Source of the DNA: Labrys wisconsinensis | GTDB lineage: Bacteria; Pseudomonadota; Alphaproteobacteria; Rhizobiales; Labraceae | DNA: 64,000 nucleotides | Direction of reading: 5' to 3' | Assembly: GCF_030814995.1 (NCBI RefSeq) | Contig: NZ_JAUSVX010000020.1 | Span: 1-64,000, forward strand | In this document: piece by piece, positions 23,780 to 31,681 of the stretch | How the letters are laid out: each line of letters begins with the position of its first letter | How positions within the stretch are numbered: the stretch's first letter is position 1 | The notes under the pieces: generated by a model | The model's database searches: none | What the model was told of the DNA's origin: nothing | What the model saw: only the letters and a program-made list of their open reading frames with translations | Made by a program: the position numbers and the translations under genes

Positions 23780-24592
23780 ATGAGCAACTGGGCTTCGCAG
23801 TCGGAGACGTCGCATCGGCTCGCAGATGCCGGCGAGGATGCATCGCCGCGCCGCAGCGTCCTCATCACCGGCGGCAGCCGCGGCATCGGGCGCGAGACCG
23901 CCCTGCTCGCCGCCCGGCACGGCTTGAGGGTGGCGCTGAGCTACGTGGCCCGGGAAGAGGAGGCACTGGACGTGGTCGCGCGGATCGTCGCGCTCGGCGG
24001 CGAGGCCTTGGCCGTGCGCTGCGACGTCGCCGTCGAAGCCGATGTCGTCGGCCTGTTCGACGCCGCCGAGGCCCGGTTCGGCCATATCGACGGCGTCGTC
24101 GCCGGCGCCGGCATCGTCGCGCCCGCCCTCTGTCTCGCCGACATGCCGCTCGACCGGCTGCGGCGCATGTTCGACGTCAACATCCTCGGCACCTATCTCA
24201 CCGCGCGCGAGGCGGCGCGGCGGCTGTCGCGCAGCCGCGGTGGCCGGGGTGGGGCGATCGTGCTCCTGTCCTCGATCGCCTCGCGGCTCGGCTCTCCGGG
24301 CGAGTTCGTCGATTATGCCGGCACCAAAGGCGCGATCGACACGCTGGTCATCGGGCTCGCCAAGGAGCTCGGCCCGCAGGGTGTCCGCGTCAACGGGGTG
24401 CGTCCCGGCCTGATCGAGACCGAGATGCATGCGAGCGGCGGCCAGCCCGACCGGGTGGCCCGGCTCGGGCCGACGGCGCCGCTCGGCCGGGCGGGACATG
24501 CCGCCGAGGTGGCGGAGGCCATCCTCTGGCTGCTCGGCGACGGCGCGTCCTATGTGACCGGCGCCGTGATCGACGTTGCGGGCGGCCGATAG
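23780..24592 (+). CDS. SDR family oxidoreductase of the GntR-controlled cluster
   Basis: A 270-residue FabG-like short-chain dehydrogenase. Motifs are TGGSRGIGRETALLA near residue 34, DVAVEADV near 84, AGAGI near 110, Ser in LLSSIAS near 163 and YAGTKGAID (Tyr-x-x-x-Lys) near 177. The first 30 residues are a short polar extension. It is convergent with the hydrolase-led gene group, eight bases away from its end, and shares an operator motif with that operon's promoter. It probably oxidises or reduces a sugar- or amino-alcohol-derived intermediate; the substrate is not visible. Confidence 0.9.
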   Translation: MSNWASQSETSHRLADAGEDASPRRSVLITGGSRGIGRETALLAARHGLRVALSYVAREEEALDVVARIVALGGEALAVRCDVAVEADVVGLFDAAEARFGHIDGVVAGAGIVAPALCLADMPLDRLRRMFDVNILGTYLTAREAARRLSRSRGGRGGAIVLLSSIASRLGSPGEFVDYAGTKGAIDTLVIGLAKELGPQGVRVNGVRPGLIETEMHASGGQPDRVARLGPTAPLGRAGHAAEVAEAILWLLGDGASYVTGAVIDVAGGR

Positions 24593-24600
24593 GGCCGGCG

Positions 24601-25371
24601 TCAGGCGGCGGGAAAACCGTCGCAGGCCAGGATATGCCCGGCGACCAGCGTCGCCAGCACGGCCGGCTCTTCCTGCATGGGATAGTGGCCCGATCCGGCC
24701 ATGACCCGCAGCGTCAGCGCCGGGTAGAGCGGCGGCAAGGCCTGGGCGGACGCCGCCCCCGGATCCCGGGCGCCGACGACGGCGAGGACAGGCACGCGGG
24801 AGCCTCTCGCTTCCTCGGCGAAATCGGTGCCGGTCCAGGAGTCCATATAGGCCTTTAGCGCATCGGGCCGGCTCGCGGACAGGCTGAGCCGGACCAGGCG
24901 GTCGAGGAAGGCGTCGTCGCACCCGCCGCCGGTGTTGATGTCGATCAGCCGGCGACGCGCCGCCGGGGTCTCGATCGCCTCCAGCAGCAGGGCGCGCCGC
25001 TCCGGGCCGAGCCGCGCGCCCGAGGCGGGGACCGCGGCGACGAGGACGGCGCTCTGCAGCCGATCGGGGCTGTCGACCATCAGGCGCTGCACCGCCATGC
25101 CACCCATGGAATGGCCGAGGCCGTGGAAGCGGTCCCAGCCGAGGCCGTCGGCCAGGGCGAGGGCGTCGTGGGCGATGGCGGCGACGGTCCATTCGCCTGC
25201 CTCGCCACGCCGCCTGCCGTAGCCGCGGCAGTCGAGCAGGGCGCAGGTGAAGCGGGTTGGGTCGAGCGCCGCGAGGAAGGGCTCGAACAGGCGATGGTCG
25301 CCCATCCAGCCGTGGATGGCGAGGAGACGCCGCGGGCCGGCGCCGACGATCCGCGCGGGGGCGATGCTCAT
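24601..25371 (-). CDS. Alpha/beta hydrolase
   Basis: A 256-residue hydrolase. It has the HG oxyanion motif LLAIHGWMGDHRLFEPF near residue 17, the nucleophile elbow GHSMGGM near residue 85 (Ser), a late Asp in VVGARDPG and His in GSGHYPMQEEP near residue 235, so the triad is complete. The ATG at 25371 overlaps the enolase-superfamily stop by 4 bases (ATGA). It is the last gene of the operon starting at 29745. A lactone or ester formed by the upstream uronate-dehydrogenase-like enzyme is a plausible substrate, which is inference. Confidence 0.9.
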   Translation of the reverse strand: MSIAPARIVGAGPRRLLAIHGWMGDHRLFEPFLAALDPTRFTCALLDCRGYGRRRGEAGEWTVAAIAHDALALADGLGWDRFHGLGHSMGGMAVQRLMVDSPDRLQSAVLVAAVPASGARLGPERRALLLEAIETPAARRRLIDINTGGGCDDAFLDRLVRLSLSASRPDALKAYMDSWTGTDFAEEARGSRVPVLAVVGARDPGAASAQALPPLYPALTLRVMAGSGHYPMQEEPAVLATLVAGHILACDGFPAA

Positions 25372-26492
25372 GGTCGCGCTGCCTCGTGTCTTTCGCCGAG
25401 CCTGCGGCCGTAGCGCCTGAGGACGTCGGGGTCCGGCTCGAATCCGAGGCCGGGACGGTCGGGAACGGTGATCAGGCTGCCCCGGCGCAGGCTTTCGATG
25501 TCGGCGAGCCAGGCGTGCGGCTGCACGAAATTGTATTCGAGCGCGGGGATATCGGGCCGGGCCGCCGCGATCTGCAGGCTGGCGAAGAAGCCGGGCCCGA
25601 AATAGGGGGAATGCGGCATCACCGTCGCGCCGGCGGTCCGCGCCCGGTCGATGACGGAGAGGAACTCGCTGACGCCGCCGACCTTGGTGACGCTCGGCTG
25701 CAGGAGGTCGACCGCGCCGGCGGCGAGCGCCTGGTCGAACTGCCGCGCCGTGCACCAGTTTTCGCCGGCGCCGATCCTGAGGCCCTTGCCGCGCAAGCCG
25801 GCCAGCGCCTCGAAATCCTCCGGCGGGAAGACCGGCTCCTCCAGCCAGTCCAGCTCGATCCGCATCAGCTCGGCACGGTGGGCTTCGACGAAGTCGGCGG
25901 ACCACGCGCAGTTGACATCGGCGCAGAGGTCCGGCCCGGGGCCGATCGCCGCGCGGCAGGCGGCGATATGACTGATGTCGATCTCGTGCAGCTTGATCGA
26001 GCCGAAGCCGGCATCGAGCACGTGCCTGCAGGCGGTCACGACGAGGTCGCGGTCGGCATAGCGCACCAGGCTGGCATAGAAGGGGATCTGCGTTCGCCTC
26101 TCGCCGTCGGATATTAGCCGGCTCAGTGGAACGTTGGCCCGCTTGGCAGCGAGGTCCCAGAGCGCCATGTCGACGGCGGAGATGGCGAAGATGGTGATGC
26201 CGTAGCGGCCGAACATGTGGAGCTGGCGCTGCGTGCGCCGGTTCCAGGCGGGGATGTCGTCGACGACCTGACCGATCAGGGTCGGCAGGATCAGGCGGTC
26301 GACGATCGCCTTGGTCGCATCGATGGTGGAATAGCCGAAGCCTTCGCCCCAGCCGACATGGCCGAGCTCGTCCTCGACCCGCACCAGGGCGAATTCGAGC
26401 GTGTGCCAGGCGGTCGGCATGATGCCGATGCCGGAGCCGCTGAGGTGGAAGGGGATCTCGACCAGCTGGCATTCGGCTCGGGCGATTCTCAT
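25368..26492 (-). CDS. Mandelate racemase/muconate lactonizing (enolase superfamily) enzyme
   Basis: A 374-residue enzyme with an N-terminal capping domain and a TIM-barrel domain. Catalytic positions visible are K167-L-H169 (KxH base motif), metal ligands D192, E219 and E244, and K270 and H294 (VMPHSPYFGP) on the opposite face. These fit an acid-sugar dehydratase or racemase/cycloisomerase rather than true enolase. GENWCTAR at 243 follows the third metal ligand. It overlaps its neighbours on both sides by 4 bases. With a uronate-dehydrogenase-like gene next to it, a sugar acid or its lactone is a likely substrate. Confidence 0.93.
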   Translation of the reverse strand: MRIARAECQLVEIPFHLSGSGIGIMPTAWHTLEFALVRVEDELGHVGWGEGFGYSTIDATKAIVDRLILPTLIGQVVDDIPAWNRRTQRQLHMFGRYGITIFAISAVDMALWDLAAKRANVPLSRLISDGERRTQIPFYASLVRYADRDLVVTACRHVLDAGFGSIKLHEIDISHIAACRAAIGPGPDLCADVNCAWSADFVEAHRAELMRIELDWLEEPVFPPEDFEALAGLRGKGLRIGAGENWCTARQFDQALAAGAVDLLQPSVTKVGGVSEFLSVIDRARTAGATVMPHSPYFGPGFFASLQIAAARPDIPALEYNFVQPHAWLADIESLRRGSLITVPDRPGLGFEPDPDVLRRYGRRLGERHEAARP

Positions 26493-27292
26493 GGCTCACC
26501 GGGATGGGGCAGGGGCCGCGTGGCGAAGAAGCCGCCGACCCGATCGGCGCCGTCCGCCGGCCCGAGAGCGGCGGACGGCCGGAAGCCGGCAGCATGATGG
26601 TCGCGCGAGTCGTCTCGAGGCCGGTAGCCGAGGCGGGCCGCCGCGGCATCGGCGAAGAGCGGATCCGAGGCGCGGGAGACGCCATAGACGGTCTCGCAGG
26701 CGAGGCCCTGCGCCGTCATGCCGATGTCGACCAGGGCGGCGAGGTCGCGGGCGCTCACCCACATGCGGGCACGGCGCGCATCGGCCACCTCCGGGTCGGC
26801 ATTGCCGATACGGATGATCAGGGTAGGCATGGCGAAGCGGCGGGCATAGAGGCCGCACGCTGCCTCGCCGAAGGCCTTGCTGAGGCCGTAGAAACCGTCC
26901 GGGGCGAGCGGCGCGGCCGCATCGAAGGGCGCGTCGGCGGCGGCGTGGAGCCCGACGACGTGGTGGCTGCTGGCGAAGACGAAGCGCGGACAGCGGGCGG
27001 CCCGGCAGGCTTCCAGCAGCGTGACGAGGCCGAGATAGTTCGGCCGCAGCGTCGCCTCGAAGCCGAAGTCCGGGCCGACGAGCCCGGCCAGGTGCAGCAC
27101 GCCGGCGGCGCCGGCCACGGCCCGGCGCGCCATCGCCGGGTCGGCAAGGTCACCCAGGATCGCCTCCTCCTGCGCCGACGCGCCTGGGTCGGCAAGGTCG
27201 AGCAGCCGCAGGGCGTAGCGTTCTGCCAGGACCGGCCGGAGCAGGCGCCCGACACGTCCGGCGGCGCCGGTGACGAGCAGGAGCGGCTTCAT
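26489..27292 (-). CDS. NAD-dependent epimerase/dehydratase family enzyme, uronate dehydrogenase-like
   Basis: A 267-residue extended SDR. The cofactor motif VTGAAGRVGR is at residues 7-16, VLHLAGLVG at 65-73, FASSHHVVG at 106-114 and the catalytic YGLSK at 135-139. The order and spacing, and IRIGNADPE in place of IRIGSCTPE, resemble bacterial uronate dehydrogenase (Udh), which oxidises D-galacturonate or D-glucuronate to the aldarolactone. A hydrolase and an enolase-superfamily enzyme downstream would suit the next steps of that route. The true substrate may differ because a kinase and phospho-lyase precede it. Confidence 0.82.
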   Translation of the reverse strand: MKPLLLVTGAAGRVGRLLRPVLAERYALRLLDLADPGASAQEEAILGDLADPAMARRAVAGAAGVLHLAGLVGPDFGFEATLRPNYLGLVTLLEACRAARCPRFVFASSHHVVGLHAAADAPFDAAAPLAPDGFYGLSKAFGEAACGLYARRFAMPTLIIRIGNADPEVADARRARMWVSARDLAALVDIGMTAQGLACETVYGVSRASDPLFADAAAARLGYRPRDDSRDHHAAGFRPSAALGPADGADRVGGFFATRPLPHPGEP

Positions 27293-28650
27293 CGCGGGCT
27301 CGCGTCATCCTTCGGTCGGTTCTCGCGATCCAATCCGGCGACGACCTCGGCGAGGATGACGAGGAATTCGTCGGCATCGGCCTGCGAGAAGGGCAGCGGC
27401 GGGCGGATCTTCAGCACGCTGCCCTCGGCGCCCGAGGCGCTGATCAGGATGCGCCGCTCGCGCAGCCGGTTGACCACGGCGAGGGCGCGGCGTCCGTCCG
27501 GCGCGCCCGTCCGGGGATCGACGAACTCGGCGCCGACGAACAGGCCGGCGCCGCGCACGTCGCCGAGCGAGGGCGTCGTGCGGGCGATGGCGCGCAGCCC
27601 CGCCATGAGATGGGCCCCGACCTCCGCGGCATTGGCCATCAGCCCCTCGTCGGCGATCACCTCGAGCACGGCGCGCGCGGCGGCGATGGAGACGGAATTG
27701 GCCCCGAAGGTGTTGAAGTAGCGCACCTTCGTGCCGAACTCGTCGAGGAGCTCCGGGCGCGCCGCAATGCCGGCGATCGGCATGCCGTTGCCCATCGGCT
27801 TGCCCATCACCACGATGTCCGGGACGATGCCGTGGCGCTGGAAGCCCCACATGGCGCTGCCGAGCCGGCCGAAGCCGGGCTGCACCTCGTCGGCGATAAA
27901 CAGCCCGCCGGCCTCGTGCACGGCCGCCAGGGCGGGGGCCAGCGCGCCGGCCGGGTCGGGCAGGATGCCGTCGGTGGAGAAGATCGTGTCGACGACGAGG
28001 CCGGCGAAGCGGATGCCGTGCCGCGCGAACCAGGCGGCCGCCGCCCGGACGTCCTCGGCGAAGCGCTGCGCCACGTCGCCGGCCTCGCGATAGGGATTGG
28101 GCGCGGCGATGGTCAGGACATGCTCGCCGAGCGGCACGTTGGGACCCATGGACGGGGAGATCGCCGCGGCGGCGCTGGTGATGCCGTGATAGGCGTTGCG
28201 GGTGACGACGATGCCGCTGCCGCCGGTGTGGAAACGGGCGACCCGCAGCGCCAGGTCCGTCGCCTCGCTGCCTGTGCAGGTGAACATGACGTTGCCGATC
28301 TCGGGCGGATAGGTCGCCAGCAAGGCCTCGGCATAGGCGAGGATCGCCTCGTCGAGATAGCGTGTATGGGTGTTGAGCCGCGCTGCCTGCTCGGCGATCG
28401 CGGCGACGACCTTGGGATGGCAATGCCCGACCGCCGGCACGTTGTTGTAGGCATCGAGATAGGCGTTGCCCTGGGGATCGTAGAGCCGGACGCCTTCGGC
28501 GCGCACGAACTGCACGGGATGCTCGTAGAAGAGCTTGTAGGACGGGCCGAGCAGGGCTCGCCGCCGGGCGATCAGGCGCTGCTCCTCCGGGCCGAGGCGG
28601 CTCGCGGCCGCCGGATCGAAGCCGTTGATCATGAACGCCGTCGCCGACAT
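27289..28650 (-). CDS. Class III PLP enzyme (aminotransferase or amino-alcohol-phosphate phospho-lyase)
   Basis: A 453-residue fold-type I enzyme. It has NNVPAVGHCHPKV (69-81), the phosphate-binding CTGSEATDLALR (125-136), Asp in FIADEVQPGFGR (251-262) and the PLP Lys K284 in VVMGKPMGNGMP. The closest family plan is AGXT2L1/AGXT2L2, phospho-lyases that split phosphoethanolamine or 5-phosphohydroxylysine. The gene 12 bases upstream is an APH-type kinase of the sort that makes such phosphates, so phospho-lyase is preferred over transaminase. It overlaps the Udh-like gene by 4 bases. Confidence 0.88.
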   Translation of the reverse strand: MSATAFMINGFDPAAASRLGPEEQRLIARRRALLGPSYKLFYEHPVQFVRAEGVRLYDPQGNAYLDAYNNVPAVGHCHPKVVAAIAEQAARLNTHTRYLDEAILAYAEALLATYPPEIGNVMFTCTGSEATDLALRVARFHTGGSGIVVTRNAYHGITSAAAAISPSMGPNVPLGEHVLTIAAPNPYREAGDVAQRFAEDVRAAAAWFARHGIRFAGLVVDTIFSTDGILPDPAGALAPALAAVHEAGGLFIADEVQPGFGRLGSAMWGFQRHGIVPDIVVMGKPMGNGMPIAGIAARPELLDEFGTKVRYFNTFGANSVSIAAARAVLEVIADEGLMANAAEVGAHLMAGLRAIARTTPSLGDVRGAGLFVGAEFVDPRTGAPDGRRALAVVNRLRERRILISASGAEGSVLKIRPPLPFSQADADEFLVILAEVVAGLDRENRPKDDASPR

Positions 28651-28662
28651 CGGCTCGCCTCC

Positions 28663-29745
28663 TCATCCGCAGGCCGCGCGCAGGGCCGCGGCGGCCGTCC
28701 GTCCCGGCACCGCGCAGGCCCGCTCGAAGAGGTGCCAGACCTTCGGCGTGTTGCGCAGGATGTAGGCCTGGTTGTCCGGCATGCGCCGCGCCCGCCACTG
28801 CGTGATCGCCAGCCGCACCACCAGGCGGGTGACGACGAGGTCGTAGAGGATCTCGACCTCCTCCGGCTGGAGCGGACGCACCGAGCCGAAGCCGCCGACG
28901 AAGCGCGCCAGCGTCGCGACCGGATCGTCCGCATCGGCATCGAGCTGATAGGCGGCCGCGGCGGCGACATCGGCGATGGCAGCCGTGCTCACCGCGTCGC
29001 CGAAGTCGAGGATGCCGACGATCCGGTCGGTGTCGGCGGGGTCGACCAGGAGGTTATCGCTGCTGAAGTCGTTGTGGACCACCTGGCGGGGCAAGCGGGC
29101 CAGGGCCGGCGCCAGCTCCGCCTCGAAGATGTCGAGCCGGCCCTCGAGCGCCCGGCGCCGGTCGGGATCGTCGATTGCCGCCAGCAGCGGCCGCAGGCCG
29201 GCTGCCTGCCGCAGGTCCCAGAGGAGTGCGTGGTCGGCGCCGGGATGGCGGAAGGGGGCGAGGGCAAGCTGCAGTCCGGCCAGGGCGGCGCCCGCCTGCC
29301 GGGCGTGCTGCGGCCCGGCGACGTCGCGCATGAGCCGGCCGGGCAGGAAGGTGACGAGGCGGACGCGGCGCACGCCCTCGCCGTCGAAGGGAAGCGTCAG
29401 ATCGGGCCGGCCGTCGCGCGTCCGGACGATGCGCTGCACCGGGATCGACGGCGCCGCCGCCTCCAGATGCAGCAGCAGGGCGGTCTGGAAGTCCGAGACC
29501 GTCACGGCCTCGTGCGGCGTGACGATCTTGAGGAGATAGTCGCGGCCTTGCCCGTCGCGGACATGGAAATTGCCGTCCTTCTCGCCGCGGAGGACGCTGG
29601 CCGAGGCGTCCCGGCCGTAGTGCTCGCGCAGGATCGCCGCCGCGACGTCGGGCGCGACCGGCCGCGCCGGAAGCGCCAGCGCATCGCCGAGCGGAGAGGT
29701 GTCGTGTTCGGCGGCGCCGGATTGGGCCGAGGTTGCGGAGCTCAT
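28663..29745 (-). CDS. APH-family small-molecule kinase (hydroxylysine kinase-like)
   Basis: A 360-residue aminoglycoside-phosphotransferase-fold kinase. K73 in LLKIVTPHEA binds ATP, H224-N-D226 with N231 form the catalytic loop (VVHNDFSSDN), and D247-F-G249 binds metal. Its neighbour is a class III PLP enzyme. Established examples of this pairing are the human HYKK and PHYKPL enzymes, which phosphorylate and then eliminate hydroxylysine. No ribosome site precedes the ATG at 29745; TTGCAC and AATATA boxes would place the transcript start close to the ATG, so translation may be leaderless. It leads a five-gene operon down to 24601. Confidence 0.86.
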   Translation of the reverse strand: MSSATSAQSGAAEHDTSPLGDALALPARPVAPDVAAAILREHYGRDASASVLRGEKDGNFHVRDGQGRDYLLKIVTPHEAVTVSDFQTALLLHLEAAAPSIPVQRIVRTRDGRPDLTLPFDGEGVRRVRLVTFLPGRLMRDVAGPQHARQAGAALAGLQLALAPFRHPGADHALLWDLRQAAGLRPLLAAIDDPDRRRALEGRLDIFEAELAPALARLPRQVVHNDFSSDNLLVDPADTDRIVGILDFGDAVSTAAIADVAAAAAYQLDADADDPVATLARFVGGFGSVRPLQPEEVEILYDLVVTRLVVRLAITQWRARRMPDNQAYILRNTPKVWHLFERACAVPGRTAAAALRAACG

Positions 29746-29747
29746 GC

Positions 29748-29763
29748 AATATATTGGTATATT
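29748..29763 (-). promoter_or_regulatory. GntR-type operator in the kinase operon promoter
   Basis: AATATATTGGTATATT, with an inner ATATA-TTGG-TATAT palindrome, ends two bases before the kinase ATG. It matches the site at 23747-23762 in 14 of 16 bases. GGTATA half-sites are known for several FCD-type GntR regulators, such as NanR. On the minus strand a TTGCAC -35 element lies upstream, so the site covers the -10 region. Confidence 0.65.
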
Positions 29764-29865
29764 GATCTGCGGCGTGCAAGCCTTCTTCGCGCCGGCCGAG
29801 GTTGTCACGCCGGGCGCGGCGGTGTTTTAGTGGGCGTTCGCAGATACGTGCGCTGCGCTTTCCGC

Positions 29866-29896
29866 CGTCATGGCCGGATCAAGTCCGGCCATGACG
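29866..29896. repeat. Dispersed palindromic repeat, copy 1
   Basis: Perfect 13-base arms CGTCATGGCCGGA (29866-29878) and TCCGGCCATGACG (29884-29896) around TCAAG. It shares the ATGG-C/G-rich-CCAT core with copies at 40897, 40992, 41061 and 42715. It lies in the 5' region of the GntR gene. Such elements are common between genes in Hyphomicrobiales and are REP-like; the peptide they would encode is an artefact. Confidence 0.85.
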
Positions 29897-30024
29897 AACC
29901 GCTTCACCTGTCCCCGGACGACGCCTTCATGGCCCGGCGGCCGCCCGGGCGGCGCGTCGCCTGGGGCGTCGCCGGTCTCCGTCGGCCGGTCGGGTTCGGA
30001 ACTTTTGGGATCTCGCTGCGCTCC

Positions 30025-30753
30025 ATGATGCCGAACCTCGACTTCTTCGACGCCGCCAGGCTCGACATGCGTCTTCCCAAGACCACGCAGCTCTACGAGC
30101 TGGTGCGGGGGGCGATCATCGCCATGGTGCTGCCGCCGGGCGAGGCGATCCTCGAGCGCGAGATCTGCGCCCGGCTCGGCGTGTCGCGGACGCCGCTGCG
30201 CGAGGCGGTCCTGCAACTGGCGACCGAGCGGCTCGTGGTGGTCAGGCCGGGCGGCGGCACCTTCGTCAACGCCATCGATCTCGGCGAGGTCCTTGCCGGC
30301 CAGCTGGTGCGCGACACGCTCGAGGTCCGGCTGACCCGGCTGGCGGCGCGCCGGTTCGCGCCGGAGCAGGCCAAGGATTTCGAGCTCTCGCTCTACCGGC
30401 AGAAGGAGGCGGCCCGGCGCCGCGACGTCTCGGAGTTCTTCGAGCTCGACAACGGCTTCCACCGGCTCGTCTGCACCGTGTCGGGCATATCCGGCAGCTG
30501 GCGCACGCTGCACGCCGCAACCGGGCAGCTCGACCGGGTGCGCCGCCTGGCTTTTCCGATCGAGGACAATTACGAGACCGTGCTCGCCGAGCATGCGGCG
30601 ATCTACGAGGGGGTGCGACGGCACGACGAGGCTGCGGCGGTCGCCGCCCTGCAGGAGCAGCTCGACAGCATCTTCGTCACCATCCGCCTCATCCGCGAGC
30701 AGCGTCCGGAGCTTCTGAGCGGCGGCGAGGTCGGCCTGGCCGATATCCGCTGA
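30025..30753 (+). CDS. GntR-family regulator, FCD (FadR-like) subfamily
   Basis: A 242-residue repressor. The winged HTH at about residues 18-82 contains LYELVRGAIIAMVLPPGEAI, LGVSRTPLREAVLQLATERL and VVVRPGGGTFVN. The FCD effector domain (about 95-225) has the metal-binding type Asp/His positions (FFELDNGFHRLV, LAEHAAIYEGV). It lies beside the kinase-led operon and probably binds the AATATAT-n-GGTATA sites before that operon and the SDR gene. The start is uncertain: ATG 30025, 30028 or 30067. Confidence 0.88.
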   Translation: MMPNLDFFDAARLDMRLPKTTQLYELVRGAIIAMVLPPGEAILEREICARLGVSRTPLREAVLQLATERLVVVRPGGGTFVNAIDLGEVLAGQLVRDTLEVRLTRLAARRFAPEQAKDFELSLYRQKEAARRRDVSEFFELDNGFHRLVCTVSGISGSWRTLHAATGQLDRVRRLAFPIEDNYETVLAEHAAIYEGVRRHDEAAAVAALQEQLDSIFVTIRLIREQRPELLSGGEVGLADIR

Positions 30754-30766
30754 ACGACGGGCGACT

Positions 30767-31681
30767 CTACGCCGCCAGGCGGCCGGCGGCGAAGGCGGCG
30801 GCGCCGAGGATGCCGGCATCGTTGCCGGTCTGCGCCAGCACGACCTCGACGGTCGGCAGGATGAGCTTGAAGGTGAAGAGCGGCAGGTGGGCCCGCACCG
30901 GCTCGAGCAGCAGGGGCCCGGCGAGCGACACACCGCCGCCGAGGATGCAGCGCTCGAGGTTGAGCACGTTGGCCATGCCGCCGAAGGCCTGGGCCAGCGC
31001 GCGGCCGGCCCGGTCGAACACCGCCAGCGCATCCGGCGAGCCCTCGCGCGCCGCCCGGCAGACGTCCTCGACCGTCAGGCCCGCGGGATCGAGGCCGGCG
31101 AGGCCGCCATAGCGCCGGAGGATGGCCGGCCCGCTGGCGATCGATTCCAGATTGCCGGCCGTGCCCAGCGTGTCGACCGGCCCGTCGGGATCGATGGTGA
31201 TGGCGCCGAATTCCGGGGGGAAGCCGCCGGCGCCGGCCAGGACCTTGCCGTCGAACACCACAGCACCGCCGACGCCGGTGCCGATCGTGGCGACGGCGAG
31301 GCGGGCATGGCCGCGGCCGGCGCCGTGGAGATACTCGCCATAGGCCGCGCAGACGCCGTCGTTGCGGGTGACGCTCGCCACGCCGAAGCGGTCGCGGAAA
31401 TAGGCCGAGAGCGAATTGCCGCGCAATGTCGGGACGTTGCCGACGCCCTTGACCAGCACGTCGGTCGCCGGATCGGCGTAGCCCGGCGTGCTCACGCCGA
31501 TGGCTGAGATTCCACCCCCGGTCAGGGCGGCGATGCGATCGCCGATCACGCCGGCCAGCGCCGGGAAGGACAGGCTGCGATCATAGGGCAGGCTGCCCCG
31601 GGCGAGGACCTCTCCATCGGCGCCGACGATGCCGATCTTGACGGCGGTGCCGCCGATGTCGACGCCCACGACGGCCTTCAT
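30767..31681 (-). CDS. ROK-family sugar kinase (glucokinase or N-acetylmannosamine kinase type)
   Basis: A 304-residue ATP-dependent kinase. VGVDIGGTAVKIGIV (5-19) is the ATP phosphate motif, VTRNDGVCAAYGEYL includes the catalytic Asp, and IGTGVGGAVVFDGKVLAGAGGFPPEFGAI is the signature region. The usual zinc cluster (CxCGxxGC) is missing: the segment after GFPPEFGAI goes straight to GPVDTLGTAGNLE. ROK kinases without it exist but are fewer. Its ATG overlaps the SIS gene by 4 bases, so the pair acts on the same sugar, probably an amino sugar. Confidence 0.88.
   Translation of the reverse strand: MKAVVGVDIGGTAVKIGIVGADGEVLARGSLPYDRSLSFPALAGVIGDRIAALTGGGISAIGVSTPGYADPATDVLVKGVGNVPTLRGNSLSAYFRDRFGVASVTRNDGVCAAYGEYLHGAGRGHARLAVATIGTGVGGAVVFDGKVLAGAGGFPPEFGAITIDPDGPVDTLGTAGNLESIASGPAILRRYGGLAGLDPAGLTVEDVCRAAREGSPDALAVFDRAGRALAQAFGGMANVLNLERCILGGGVSLAGPLLLEPVRAHLPLFTFKLILPTVEVVLAQTGNDAGILGAAAFAAGRLAA

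Noticed and set aside
29850-29920. Possible short peptide beginning like MAGLDPAM
   Set aside because: It is the translation of the dispersed palindrome, a common artefact in this order.
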